DNA of 64,000 bases from Pilatotrama ljubarskyi. Lineage: Eukaryota > Basidiomycota > Agaricomycetes > Polyporales > Polyporaceae. Of this stretch, positions 22,279 through 34,005 are shown in pieces. How positions within the stretch are numbered: position 1 is the first letter of the stretch; every line of letters starts with the position of its first letter. A model generated the notes under the pieces. It was given only the letters and a program-made list of their open reading frames with translations. It made no database searches and had not been told where the DNA came from. Made by a program: the position numbers and the translations under genes. The stretch is from contig MU277695.1 in assembly GCA_022385805.1 (NCBI GenBank), positions 279,668 to 343,667 of the forward strand. Direction: 5' to 3'.

Positions 22279-25200
22279 ATGATGTCCCTCTCGCCGACCA
22301 ACTCCAACGACTACGACCAGCCCAACGGCAAGCGCCGCCGCACCGCCAGCTTCGTCGCCGGCGCGGCCTCCTCCAGCGGGCCCGCCGTCCCCAACGGCCC
22401 CGCCCGGTCCGAGATGGGCTCCCCGACCGAGTCTGCGTCCGGCCTCGCCGCCCCGCCCACTCCCGCCGGCTCCGCGCACATCCCCAAGCGCGGCGCACGC
22501 GCCTGCACAAACTGCCGCAAGGGCAAGAACAGATGCGAGGGCGAGGTGAGCACCGTCATCGTCGTCGTCGTCGTCGTTGTCTCTCGTCCACCCTTGCCGC
22601 CGGTTGTGCTGACCGTGACCACCGTCCTCCCTGCCCCCCCTCGCCCCCTCCTGGCCCGTCTCTCCGCCCGGCCCGGGACGACGGCAACATAGGCCCCATG
22701 TCGTCGCTGCCAACTGAGCGGCGCGCAGTGTGTGTTTGAGAAACCAGAGAAGAAAAATGTGCAGGCCCTGTCCTCCGCCAGCGTCGAGTGAGTCCTTGGC
22801 TTCCCCCGCCCCGCCCCCGCGGCCCCGCACCATGTCTCTCTCATGCCTGATCCACCATTTCCCTCCCCCCACAGACGTCTCTCCCGCCTCGAGGGCCAGT
22901 ACCTCGTAAGTCCCCCGAGTCCTTGCGCGAATGTGCCGGTCGCTCACGCCGTTGTGTGCGCAGGTCATGCAGAGCCAGATGATCGGCATGCAGTCCTCGC
23001 TCGACCGCATCCTCTCCGCCATCCAGAGCCAGAACCAGGCCATGGTCCAGGGCGGCGGGGGCGGCCCCGTCTACCCGCCCCCAGGCGGCTCCTCCCGCGA
23101 CAGCCCCGTCATGCCCGCGCCCATCCCCGCCGTCCGGAACAACGTCGAGATGTACAACTCCCCCGGCGGCCAGGACGGCGGCCCGTCCCGGGGCCCCCGG
23201 TCCTTCCCGCCCCTCCCGGGCTTCGCTCCTCCGGTACGTCGTCCTCCATGCCGTTGACTCTGAGCCGCCTGTCTCACGGAGCTATGTATGGTAGCCGCAC
23301 AAGTACGCGACGTATGGCATCGTGCCGAGCACAGCGCCCTCCTCTGACGACGAGTCGGAGGATACGCTGCCTCGGTCGACGCTGAACGCGCCCATCGAGG
23401 CTTTGCAGGGTCTCGCGAACGCGGCTGCTGAGGCAGCTGCTGCGCCGTCTGCTTCACCCCCTAGGTAAGCGCCGTTTGGTCCGACAGAGTGCCCCAGCTA
23501 ATGCGTCTGACAGAGTGAAGAAGCGCAAGCGCGCCGAGCCCACTCCTCGCAATGCATTCCCTCACGTCGTCGAGAAGGTGAGCGGCTCGTCCACTGCATC
23601 GTCCACAAGAGACATGTCCTGACCAGTTCTCTATAGGGGCTCGTATCCGACACCGAAGCCCGAGAGCTATACCACATGTACGCCTCCTCGCCTCCCCCTC
23701 CCCCTCCCTCTCACCTCCGAGCTTGCTCACACTCCCTCCCCTTTCACCCCTAGATTCTTCTCTGGCTGCCACATCTTCATCCCCGTGTTCGACCCGAGCT
23801 ACGACACGTACGAGGGGCTGATGGAACGCAGCCCGTGGACGTTCGACGCGATCCTCGCCGTCGCGGCCAAAATCCGCAGCGGCACTGGCCCGCTCATCCC
23901 CGCGTTCTACCGCTGCCTCGAAGAGGCCCAGGGCATCGCGCGCTCGTCCCTCTTCGGGCCCGTCGTGCGCAAGGAGGCCGTCCAGGGTGCGTCCTGCTTT
24001 TTCTGTTGGAGGGACAGGACTCTCAAGTCTAGGATTCATGTAGGGATGCTGCTCCTGGCGGCGTGGAGCACGAACGGCTGGCTCCCGAGCGGGCACGCGA
24101 TGCGCATGGCGCTCGACCTCGGCCTGCACCGCGCGCTCGAGAAGCTCGCCGATGACGGCGGGAAGAAGCGCACCGAGGAGGAGGAGCGGAACCTGGGTGA
24201 GTGCTCCTGTGCACGACGGTGACGAGGACTTGCTGACACCAAGTACGCAGTCGTTTCGGCGCGAATCTGGCTGTGCCTCTACTGGTTCGACCACCAGATG
24301 AGCCTGGGGACGGGCAGGCCGATCGTCCTCCGCGACGAGAGCTCGATACGCCATTGCCGTCTGCTGCTCTCGCACCCGATGGCGTCGCCTACGGACGTGC
24401 GGTTGATCTCCCAGGTTGAGCTGATCGCGCAAAAGAGTGAGTGTAGCGGTCATGGATGAGACGCGAAGTTGGCTGATGCGTTTGGGTAGCGCAAATATAC
24501 GAGACGCTGTCGCCGCTCAATGGCCAGGTGAACCATAACACGCTCTCCTTCATCCGACGAGCGAACATCGCGCTTGACAAGTGGTGGGCGGACTGCGACG
24601 AGCTTCATAGTGAGTGTCCACGCATACGTGGAGTCGATGTCCGGAATTTACTGATGGCCCGCAGGGCAAACGATGGATGACGAGGCGCTCCCGCGCAAAA
24701 TCCTCGCCGGCGAGCTGCACTACGCCAAGCTCTGGCTCGTCTGCGTCGCCCTCCGCGGCGTCTCGTGGGATAAAATGCCCTTCGAGCAGCGCGAGCTCGC
24801 TTTCCAGGCCAAGGACGCCGCGTCCAACTGCCTCTCCAACCTGCTCGACTCGCCCACATACAGGTACTTGCCCCGCCCTGCCCGCCCCTGCCGATCCGTA
24901 CTGACCCGGCCCTCCTCCCCGCCCCCGCCCTCCCCCGCGCCTCCCGCGCCCCACGCGACACGCAGGGCCGCGCTCCGCTACGCGGTGCACGACACGCTCG
25001 TCATGGCCGCCTTCTCGGGCCTCTTCCTGCTCAAGATGGCGAACCTCTTCCCGGCCGAGCTCGACCTCGGCGCGATCACCGTCCAGGTCGAGCAGCTCGC
25101 GCAGCTGCTCTCGGACGTCGCCGCCGAGCGCTACGCGCTCACGCTGCGCATCATGCTCGCGAACCTCCGGCGCAAGGTCGGGCTCACCCCGCAGGGGATG

Positions 25201-25547
25201 GCCACGCCCGGCGGCGCCCCGCCCGGCATGGACCCCGCGATGATGGCCCCGCCGCCCGCGTTCATCGACCCGAGCATCGTGCCCCCACCGCCGTTCACGG
25301 TCGAGGAGGTCGGCGCGTGGGCGAACGACCAGCGGATGTTCAACCCGGCGTCGATCCCGCTTTGGCTCCAGGAGCAGGTGCGTCCCGCGATCCTGCGTTG
25401 GCGAGTGGATGGCTGACGGCACCGGTGGATGCGCAGAGCCTCACGGATCTGGGTCTGCCGCAAAACGGCTCCGACGGCATCTTCCTGAACGTGGGCCACT
25501 CGAACGGGTGGATGGGAGACTTCCCCCCGATGCCGGAGGCGTGGTGA
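22279..25547 (+). CDS. Zn2Cys6 fungal-specific transcription factor
   Basis: Nuclear regulator of the fungal binuclear zinc-cluster class. I read fourteen exons from 22279-22545 to 25437-25547. The zinc cluster is split by intron 1: ACTNCRKGKNRCEGE, then APCRRCQLSGAQCVFE, giving all six cysteines with normal spacing. The N-terminal leader is Ser/Pro/Ala-rich with a basic patch (NGKRRRTAS). After the cluster a short coiled-coil-like segment (ERLSRLEGQYLVMQSQM) may support dimers. Low-complexity Gly/Pro and Asp/Ser stretches follow. The middle homology region begins near 23754 (FFSGCHIFIPVFDPSYDTY) and includes MLLLAAWSTNG and ARIWLCLYWFDHQMSLGTGRP, typical of the fungal_trans domain. The C-terminus is Pro/Met-rich. 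The ATG at 22279 is preferred; a second ATG follows immediately. Target genes are unknown. Confidence 0.9.
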
Positions 25548-26007
25548 GAGACCGCGTCCGTTCTTGCTCTCGCGCTCGACCGAGCCTCGAGCGTGTGCAC
25601 GCCTGCGCATACATAGAACAGGATATGTTTAGCCGGACCCATCGTCCCTTTCTTCGCAAAGTCTCTCGTTCCTGGTCCCACCGCTTCCAGAAAAGTAGGT
25701 GTACGACTGACTCTGTTTCCGTCGATGCGCGTGGCGTGCTGTACGGTGTACCACTAGTATTGTCTGTGTTCTTGTCTACTCTCGTTCTGCTAGCTTGTCC
25801 AGTTTTGTAGGTCGAATTGTTATGTCCGTGCAGCTCGTCCTCCCATTCTCGTATTAGTCGAGCACCTACATCTTCAAGAGTGCACAATTTGTCTCAGATG
25901 TCCATGGCATCGCGAGCCTCGATCAGATCTCTCATGCTGGAAACTGGGTACACGCAAACGGCTGTAATCATGCAGCTACATCAAGATTCTCGCTGTCCAG
26001 TGGTCGT
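25548..26007. other. Convergent 3' spacer
   Basis: This 460-bp region lies between the stop codons of the Zn2Cys6 regulator (+) and the eIF5-mimic gene (-). It should hold both 3' UTRs and termination signals. No gene or repeat is evident. Confidence 0.4.
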
Positions 26008-27592
26008 CTACTCCTCCTCGTCACTTTCTTGCTCCTGCAAGAACTAAACGCAACGTCAGGATACCACGGTGAGGAGCAACAGCGCGTGGTGATACATACC
26101 TTGACGAGGGGCGCCGTCGCCTGCAAGAAGTGCTGCCTTCCCTGCGGCTTCGAGCCCTTCTGATGCCAATAGATAATAGCTTGATCAGAGATACAGTCCT
26201 TGTTGTACAGAACCTGATAGAGCGAACGTCAGACAGGACTCCTGCACAACCGCACCGCACTGCACGAACCTTGAGAATCTGGGGGAATGCCTTAATGATA
26301 CGCGTGTCTTCGTAACAATACACTTGCACGGTGTTGATGAGGGCGACTTCAGTCTTCGGCCCGTTGCAGAAAGGCTCTAGGATGTCGGCAAAGTTCTGTC
26401 ACGGTGCTTTTAGATGACGATGGCGGTCCGCATGGTGAGCGCACTCACCGTAATCTCACGGAGCGCGAGGGCCTCGTTCTGGTCCTGGCGGGCGCTCCAA
26501 TCGATGGACGAGATGAGGCCCTGCCAGATGCACGAGACGAGCTCGGTCTCCGGGAGCGGCTGCTCTTCCTGCTGGGACTTGATGGCGGCGACGATGTCGA
26601 CGTGCGAGTCGCCGTTATCGAGCATGTCCTTGAGCTGCTTGACGATGTTGTCCTTGAGCGAAGCGTACTGGCGCTTGGTCCACCACTCCGCGACCTGCGG
26701 CAGGCCTGCCTTGCGGAAGTGCTCGTCGAGCGTCTTGTCGTCGCGCTTGTTTTCAGGGAAGAACGCAAGGAGGTCCTTGATGCCACCACGCTTCAGCGCG
26801 GCGGCGAGGTGCTCCATGGACGCTGCGCTGAGGTACGAACGGAATACCAGCGTGATGATGTTCGACGAGAGGTCTTGGAGGGGGATGAGAAGAGAACATG
26901 GAATGAAAGCAGTGTACGCACCGTTCTTGACGAGATGATCCTTCGTCAGACTCTGCAGACAGCTGGCGCTAGCGAGGCCCTGCGCCATGAGAAGACCAGC
27001 GGCGACAGCGATCTTCTCCCGCTGCGCCTCGGGCCAACGGTTCACGTACTGGAAGAGATTGGGCAGAGTGGTCTCCTCGAGGGGTCTCTGGAGGTATTTG
27101 TACCTGTGGGCACGAGCTCAGAAGGCACGATACGTAGGAGCGGCCGCGGCGCACCTCCGGATAAGCTTGTTCATCACCTCGACATACTGCTTCACGTCTG
27201 CCACGTCCACAGGCTCCTTCGCGTTAAGCAGCGAGAACGGCGAGAGCGGCGCGCCGTCGTCGACGTACTGGCCACCAGGCTGGAGGAGGCCGCCGACGAA
27301 GAGGATCTCGAAGAGTGCGTCTGCATACTTCAGATACTCGAGAGTCGAACCAGCTTGGACTAGTTTGTTGGTGACAGCCTCAAAGTCGCTCGGGGGTACG
27401 TTTTCGAGGTGCTTGAAGACCTGGTCGCGGAAGACTATGCGGCGGGCGCGTGAGCAGGCGACACTGGCTGATCTCGGCGCTGGGGAGCTCACCGTCGGGT
27501 TCGTGTTTGGCGTTGCGCTTGACTGCGCCTTTCCTGGCTTTGATGCGGACCCCCTGTAGCGAAGGCTTGGGCGCGGTTGATTGCTGAGACAT
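26008..27592 (-). CDS. eIF5-mimic / BZW-type W2-domain protein
   Basis: Homologue of the BZW1/BZW2 (5MP) proteins, which bind eIF2 and eIF3 through a C-terminal W2 HEAT domain and restrain eIF5, affecting start-codon choice and translation. Exons on the minus strand: 27592-27493, 27434-27155, 27103-26922, 26873-26449, 26395-26270, 26213-26100, 26034-26008. The N-terminus is basic (VRIKARKGAVKRNAKHEPD). MIF4G-like helices follow (FRDQVFKHLENVPPSDFEAV, LEYLKYADALFEILFVGGLL). The C-terminal W2 domain contains CIWQGLISSIDWSARQDQ, YCYEDTRIIKAFPQILKVLY and the diagnostic DQAIIYWHQKGSKPQGRQHF. It ends in an acidic tail (EQESDEEE), as in eIF5, eIF2B epsilon and 5MP. The product is about 415 aa, the normal size. 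A long open frame on the opposite strand is a shadow. Confidence 0.92.
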
Positions 27593-27856
27593 CCACAGGT
27601 TTCGACGCTCTCGAAAGATGTGGAAGAGAAACAAGAGGAGGTGGAGGACAAACTCCTTCGCCTGATCGTTTACTTGATCCACATCTACGCTTCCATATTA
27701 GGCAATCAACTTCCTCGCTTCCGCACGCCCAGACGCCTCGCAGGTCGAACTGACATGCATATGCGCATCCACCGTCGACATAACACTATTATTCGAGTAT
27801 GTAGTATATGGGATAAGAACATGCTGAAGAACAGGAAAAGCTCGGATGGCACAGAA

Positions 27857-30508
27857 CTACAGTGATTCTATAACCTCGCAAACGTGCAGAAATTCGGAGA
27901 GATGTCGCATCGCCAGCCGCTCTAGGTCGTCTTCCGCGAGCTTGCTCTGGCCCATTAATTCTGACTCTGGACCCAGAGGCACCACTTTCTTCGTCCATTC
28001 CCCGAGGTCCTTCCTACCCTTGGCGACTTTTCCCGAATAGCGGGACAGCTCGAGCGTCCCTGCCTTTCGGTGGAGTCGAACCCGGATCGCATCATGTCGT
28101 GCCTCCTTCTTGCCTTCGTCTGCAGGGACAAGGATTTCGATGTCTCCCGGAGGACCGTTCGCCATAAGCGTGCAATGAGCATCATCTGTATAGTGCACCA
28201 GCTGGAACGGGGGACAGATGAGCCAAGAGCGGAAGACGACCCTTGTTATACTGCTCGCCTTTGGGATGCGCGATTTGAGCTGGTCAACTAGTCGCGCCGC
28301 GTCGTTATACTGTTTCGTGAATCTCTGCGGAAGCTGAGACAGAGCATATGTCGCCGTGGGTTCCGCCAGACAGCACGGCGTACTCAGGTGTGGCGCGTCG
28401 TAGATATCAATCTGAGGGACAACATAACGGGCCGTGGGTCAGCATGTCTGACAGTATCAGAGACGCAGTGCTTACGGTGCTTCCATTCGAGCTTATGACC
28501 AGCACTTCCTTTCCTCTACCGCCCTTCCTGCGCTCGCCTTCTCTGAAGTCGACCAGGAGAGACCGCGAGGGCAAGATGACGAGCTGACCACGCGAGATCT
28601 TGTGCGTCTCCGGTTTCAACCTGCGAGTATCGAGAGCCGGTATGCGGGGATCGTCGACGCGAGAGGCTGCTAGTTTCGGCTCCCTTTTCTCTGCTGTTCC
28701 AGTCTGCGGTGTACGAGGCTGCGTGACTGCCGTGGCACTAGTCGCCTGAGAAGAGACCCTGGGTTTAGAAGGCTCCGTGTCCCGAGAGAATAGCACCGGT
28801 CGCCCAGCAGGCAGAGACACAGTTCGCCTGGACTCGGGTAATGCATGTGAGTCAGAGAGCATGCGCCTGAGCTGAGTCCTGGGAGACGGGCGCTCGGTAA
28901 GAAAGTCAGAGCTTTGAATACGCAAGCCTGCATTGTAGCCAGAAACTCGTTGAGGGACTGGGAGTGCGTCGCCAGAAAACAGGTTTGTAGCTCCAGCATC
29001 CGTAGCGGGGACCTGAGGAGCAGGACGAGAATCCACGACAGTAGCAGACCGAGTCTGACTGAAGAGTCGGGGACGAGCACATGCAGGTGCAGAGAGAATA
29101 CGAGTTGGAGGGTCGCGAATGAGGTTGTCCCCGCCGTCAAACTGAGAATCTTCGGAGTACAGGTTAGTGATATCTTCCAAGGGAGCTCGTTTGGAAGGGA
29201 GGTGCTCCTTTTGCTTGATGTGAGGCCCGGAGACTGGGCGAGGACGTTCTGGGTGTCGAGAGAGATGAGTGGGATACTGTTTGTTCTGTCTCGGGCTCGT
29301 GAGGGAGGTTGTTCGAAGCTTTGACTGTGACATGCTCCCTTTATGCACCTGAGCCGTGAGTAGCGTCACCGCAGACGACCGGAAGAATTGGTGAGATAGA
29401 ATGCGATGCAGTGGGAGGCGGTCCAGAGGGTTCTACGTCGCACGACATAATCAGACCTCCTGCGCCAAGGTGGCGAGAGAGAGCAGACACAAACCTTCTG
29501 TAGGATTGAACCGATGAGATCCCGGGCTTCGGATGTCATGGTGCGCGGGAGCTCGCATTTCACATTGCAGATGTTGGCATATACTTCGTCCGGGTCTGAA
29601 CCCTGCGAGTGCGACGAAACGTGAGGTGCTAACCGCACTGTATGAACCAGAACTCACGTAGAACGCTGGCCGATCCGACGAGCAGCTGACCAAGATACAG
29701 CCTAAGGACCAGAGATCCGTCTCAAAGGCATACGGTTTTCCCAGCAACACTTCGCTGGAGAGGATATCAATGTATGCGCTGAGGAGACTAGGACCCGACA
29801 CGCTCACGGTGAGACGTAGTTTGCAGACCCGCAGAACTCAGTCCGGGTTGAGTCCACAGTGGTAAGCCTGATAGCTGAGCCGAAGCCAGAGAGTTTCTGC
29901 GAGACACATGAGCGACTGATTTTTCAGGCCGACACAAATGCAAATCCTACCACGCGACCGTCTTTGGTAATTAGAACTTGCTTCGGGTTGATATCTCGGT
30001 GGAGCACGAGCTCCTTCTTGAGGTATATCAGCGCATCGAGGAGGCTTCTTGCCACACCCCTTAGCTCATCTTCTGCTAAGGGTGATCCTCGTGTAAAGAG
30101 GAAGTCTTCGAGGGTGCCTCCTGGACAGAGCTCTAGAACAGTATAGTGGCCAGAAGGGGCGTCGAAGTAGGATATGAGAGACAGGATTGAGGGATGGGAC
30201 AGAGCGGAATGCAGAGAGGTCGCCGAGATCGCCTCCTTGAAGGAGTAGGTTTTACCGGAAGTACGGGATACCTTAGCCCCCTTGAGCAGGCGGTCGTCTT
30301 TGATATGTAGGGGAAGGTACTACGTTACCTTCTTGACGGCCACTTGTCGGTTACGAATGCGTCCGCGTTTGCATGTCGCTCGATACACGACAGCTGTCGT
30401 GCCTCTCCCAAGCTCTTCATGCAGTTCATAGTTCTGGAAGTACATCAGTCCATTCCCAGCTACAGAACCTCAACCACTGACAAATATCCCGTCGGGGTTT
30501 GTCTGCAT
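27857..30508 (-). CDS. PLK4: PLK4/SAK-like polo kinase with degenerate catalytic residues
   Basis: An N-terminal kinase domain and C-terminal cryptic polo-box region identify a PLK4/SAK relative; in animals and chytrids PLK4 drives centriole duplication. Start at 30508: a nine-residue exon joins NYELHEELGRGTTAVVYRA (glycine loop), then RQVAVKK (ATP lysine present). The catalytic loop reads VLHRDINPKQVLI, so HRDxxxxN has Gln for Asn. The DFG site reads KLSGFGSAIRL, so the metal-binding Asp is Gly. The activation segment is otherwise intact (CGSANYVSPEVLLGKP). The linker is Ser/Arg-rich. The polo-box part starts near RLKPETHKISRG and continues with FTKQYNDAARLVDQLKSRIPK, then LVHYTDDAHCTLMANGP across a GC-AG intron (donor GCGAGC, near 28255). 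Agaricomycetes lack centrioles, so the role here is unknown; weak activity or a scaffold role is possible. Confidence 0.82.
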
Positions 30509-31500
30509 GACGTTATCGACCGCGGTCGTACTGGATCGGACTGACGCGTCGAAATATGGCCCCGTATATATGCTGCCGGGTGGGTAAGATCGGGCCAACC
30601 AATGCGCGAGCCAATTTCCTATAAGATCAGGAAGGTCCGGGGTCGAACATGCGCCAGATGAGGTGTGATTCCGGGAGTGTTGGCATCTGCGTCAAGCGAC
30701 ACACAAGCTTCAAGTTGAAGTTCATCAAGGGCGTTTCGTAGCCACGTGTTATGAGACCCCACGTTGCTTCTGGGCGCTTATCACGCCTCGCGCTCACCCT
30801 CGTCGACGAACGACCGGATCGCAGACGCAGTCCTTATGGCTGCGTCTATCATCTGCAGCTGAACCTGCTTGGCTGGTCGATGCCTTTGTGGCGCGATGGA
30901 TGGAAACATGCCCGATTCACCCACGGCACCAACCACGACGCAGACAGGCTTGCAATGCTTCCCAATCGATGTCCGTCGCACTTCCCAGTCACATTCGTGT
31001 TCATGGCCGCCGCACTGACAGCCATCCTGCTGTTAGCCTCCATGAAAAGCCTAAGACCTAAGGGTACATTAATTATTAATGCAAGCGCAATCACGTATGC
31101 TCAGCTCGTCGACCTTGGCTCGCCGAGCGGAACCTCTATGAGCCGCGTTGCCTCAACAATTTAAATTACGGCCCTATCCAGTTCAGGTGCGCTTGTCTCA
31201 CGGCACTCATCTTAGCCCCGCTCCCCCACACGGCACTGGTGGAGGAAGATTTGGCAAACATCTGTTTTGGGCCTCGTTTCGCGAGTGTCGCCTCGTCCAG
31301 ACTAAGCAGGTACCAGCCGTGGTTTCTACTATTGGCGGTTCCTTGTACCCACTCAGGCATGACCGTGACCGCCGCGGTGACGCACGCCGAGCAGTCAAGA
31401 CTCTCGTTGGCCCCATGTACGAGCGGGCCTCCTTCCAGACAGAAAGCGAGCGGGTGCTGGGAGATTGTGCCGTGATGGCGTTTCTAGGGGGGCAGCGGGC
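30509..31500. other. Intergenic sequence upstream of the kinase-like array
   Basis: Nearly 1 kb with no gene I can support. An open frame at 30751-31164 has one hydrophobic stretch but no family signature or splice context. A segment near 31285-31350 (GACTAAGCAGGT, then about 30 bp later GGTTCCTTGTACCCA) recurs upstream of kinase C near 36780-36835, so part of this sequence belongs to the duplicated unit. Confidence 0.3.
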
Positions 31501-31504
31501 CTAC

Positions 31505-31966
31505 TAGAATCCCACCCTACTTGGACGGAGCACGCCGAGCGCAAGACAGATTACTTCCGATGCTTCGCTCGCCGAAGCACCCTCAACAAACACAGAGCCG
31601 CCGAGCACCATTCGTACCTGCTGAAGGCACACCTCGAGGCCTCCAGATACATGCATGGACTGCGGATCGGCGTGTCAAGCTGAGACGAATAACGGAGGCG
31701 TCTATGAGGTGTTCACACCTACATGTCAGCGGATACTATCGGAAGATGGAGCTGCAGCTTCTGATGATGATGAGATTTGTGAGTGCATGTTGGACGGCGC
31801 TGTCTCGTCCCAGTACAGGTCAAATCATCCAAGTCGGGACAAGGCGCTGGCACAGAGAAGCAGAGCGGAGATGAACTCGCTCTATTCTGATGGTAGTGAT
31901 ACTCTCGGAGGACAAGCTGCTTCCGCTATCCTCAGACGCGATAGGCAAGCGGATACGATGCACTGA
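31505..31966 (+). pseudogene. Degenerate C2H2 zinc-finger-like fragment
   Basis: One frame reads ERKTDYFRCFARRSTLNKHR followed by AAEHH, which resembles the second half of a C2H2 finger but lacks the normal first cysteine. It stops near 31681. A different frame then stays open to 31966 with an acidic, serine-rich segment (SEDGAAASDDDEICECM) and ends LRRDRQADTMH. A shorter, more degraded version of the latter part recurs at about 34340-34480, upstream of kinase B (WDKEKRRTAVGFP, then FRRDRQVDTDM). I read both as relics of one gene that was duplicated with the kinase units. Function and true borders are uncertain. Confidence 0.3.
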
Positions 31967-32240
31967 CGACCCTGTTGCTTGGGTCCGTGTATAACTTGAT
32001 GTTCGCAGCTCTCCATAGAGGTTTCCGGCGTCACAACAATCTCGGCGGGAGTAAAGCGTCTAGGTCCTCTCGTCATTTCTCGGATTTGTCGTTGGGTATT
32101 TCGAATAGTAAGGTGAAGTATCATGCAAATGATACTCCCGAGCCTTTGCAGTCCTGCTAGCAGCCCTGACGCGCATAGGAACTTGAAGTTCACCTCAGCC
32201 TATTCAGCTTCTCCAGCTCGAGACTCGTGTGCGCGTCCCA

Positions 32241-32254
32241 TCACGTGATCGTGG
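32241..32254 (+). promoter_or_regulatory. Array dyad motif, copy upstream of kinase A
   Basis: TCACGTGATCGTGG, 187 bp upstream of the kinase A start. Inverted half-sites (Y)CACG and CGTGG are separated by four bases. The same dyad occurs upstream of every other kinase copy in the window. Confidence 0.55.
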
Positions 32255-32441
32255 TATCCTAATCCTGCCCGTGCTCGGAGTCGCACAAACACAAATCACG
32301 TACGACGTACAGATACGAACGCGACTTCACCGAACCACTGTAGCTTGAACTCGGTGGCGCGTGTGCCCCTCCTTTTGCTTGCGACAATTAACATCACTCG
32401 ATTCGACTGGCAACACGACGCCACCCGGTTCGGAGCCGGTC

Positions 32442-34005
32442 ATGGACGCACCTGCCTGTGCGCTCCCAAATGTCTGTCTCCTACACAATAGGCGTATTCC
32501 TCGATGGACTCTGACTGCGGATCCTTCCCACAGCTTCCATGTAGAGCAGACGATATTGGAGTATATGGAGTTCCGAGCTACCAAGAGCTGAGAGAGTTTT
32601 GGAATGCCTGTCGACCCTGGTTCGCTGAACGAGGCATTGTCCTGTACGACATACACGCCCCAGACCCTTGTGATCCTCGTCAGGATACCTTTTGGGCTTG
32701 TACTTCGACGTCTACCCCTGCAGCCTTGCCACACGCTGTGCTCATGAACGACGAGGTCCCCAGCCCCCAGATTGAATTCACCATCGTGAGTGCACCCTGT
32801 TCACTATCGCGAGACTGGTGGACTTCAATTGATAGACCTTGTAGTCCCGCCTCGCCTATGCACAGGACTTTATGCATTGCAACGTCGTCCTCAAGCTCGT
32901 TGACAACGGCTCCGCGGAACATGAGATCTACCGGTGCATTCAGCAGACACCGACACCTTTCACCGATAGCACCCAGTTTCCTTGCGTTCTCCCTCCACTG
33001 GCTATTCTTGACACCCCTTACGAGTATTCCCTCATCGTCATGCCAATGTGCGTCCTGATTCTTCTTGTCTACTCTCATGCTGACGGTCGCAGGTGGGGTT
33101 CTCCTATATGCCTGGTGGACATGGAGACCGTAGAAGAAGTTTTGAACTTCATTGAATGTCTTCTACGCGTAAGTGCCGTCAGTGCATAAGGTAAACAGCT
33201 CTCATCGCCATGTAGGGACTCAAATACCTGCACAATCTACGCATTGCGCATCGTGTACGTCCGGGAACCGCTCGGGAGCTTCATCCTTGCTCATCACTGT
33301 GAAACAGGACATATGCGAACACAACATTGTGGTCAACTGCCACAGTCCAGGGGTCGAGGGCGAACCGTACCGCGAGATGCTGCGCAAACACTGTCGCGGC
33401 GGTGGGGTGCTTTATGCGCTCATGGACTACGACCAGTCCCTCCGACTTCCCCAAGATACCTCTCTCACAAGCTGCCGTCGACCTGCCTCGGAGTCAAGCG
33501 CCGGTGCGGCGTGGTACAAACCCACCGATATCGACCTTGGGGAGCCATATTACAACCCGTTCGCCTTCGACGTCGGTGCGACAGGATATCTCTTCCGCCG
33601 TTTCTTCGTGGTACGTCAACAGTGCCGCCTTTGTACATCACGACCTCACCAGTCGTGCAGGAAGCAGTGGTAGCGGTACCGGGTTTGGCCGCGCTGTTCG
33701 ACCGCATGACCGACCATTCGATCTCACGCCGCCCGACGGCAGAGGAGGCCTTGACGTTCTTCGGCGACGTGAAGTCCAATGTCTCCCGAGAGACGTTGGA
33801 GACACGCGTGGCTCTGAAGTCCAGCTTCGAGGCCATGAACGATGCTGACATCTATTGGTCTAAGTTGTCGCCCGAGGATCTACTCCTTTGGGGCCATTAT
33901 CGCACTCCCCCTCGGCCGTTTTTTCAGCGAATGCTGGATTGGTTCACAAGCTTTCCGACGGGCTGGAAGGTAACCAGCTTTGTGCGTCGCGTCTTGCAGG
34001 TGTGA
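32442..34005 (+). CDS. Divergent protein-kinase-like protein, copy A
   Basis: First complete member of a local family. Seven exons: 32442-32471, 32534-32785, 32845-33047, 33093-33168, 33216-33254, 33308-33610, 33661-34005. The short leader ends ALPN. A conserved N-terminal module (YGVPSYQELREFWNACRPWF) precedes a kinase-like core: NVVLKLVDNG (candidate ATP lysine), IVMPMWGSP-like hinge, GLKYLHNLRIAHR then DICEHNIVVN (catalytic loop with HRD and Asn), YALMDYDQSLRLPQ (DYD in place of DFG), CRRPASES, and YNPFAFDVGATGYLF. No glycine-rich loop or APE motif is obvious. The C-terminal exon contains LAALFDRMTDHSISRRPTAE and WGHYRTPPRPFFQRMLDW. No signal peptide or membrane segment. All frames are open. 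It is probably a lineage-specific Agaricomycete kinase family; catalysis is unproven. Confidence 0.75.

Noticed and set aside
22557..22582. TCG/CGT triplet run in the first intron of the Zn2Cys6 gene
   Set aside because: A short simple repeat inside an intron, too ordinary to interpret.
22159..25422. Long minus-strand open frames (294, 330 and 290 codons) opposite the Zn2Cys6 gene
   Set aside because: They are antisense shadows created by GC-rich third positions. Their products are Arg/Gly/Ala-biased and motif-free, while the plus strand has a complete, motif-rich gene.
26404..27363. 319-codon plus-strand open frame opposite the eIF5-mimic gene
   Set aside because: It is antisense to the W2-domain gene, with Leu/Glu/Arg-biased sequence and no family match.
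30751..31164. 137-codon open frame with a hydrophobic segment upstream of the kinase array
   Set aside because: No family signature and no paralogue upstream of the other kinase copies. It is probably chance.
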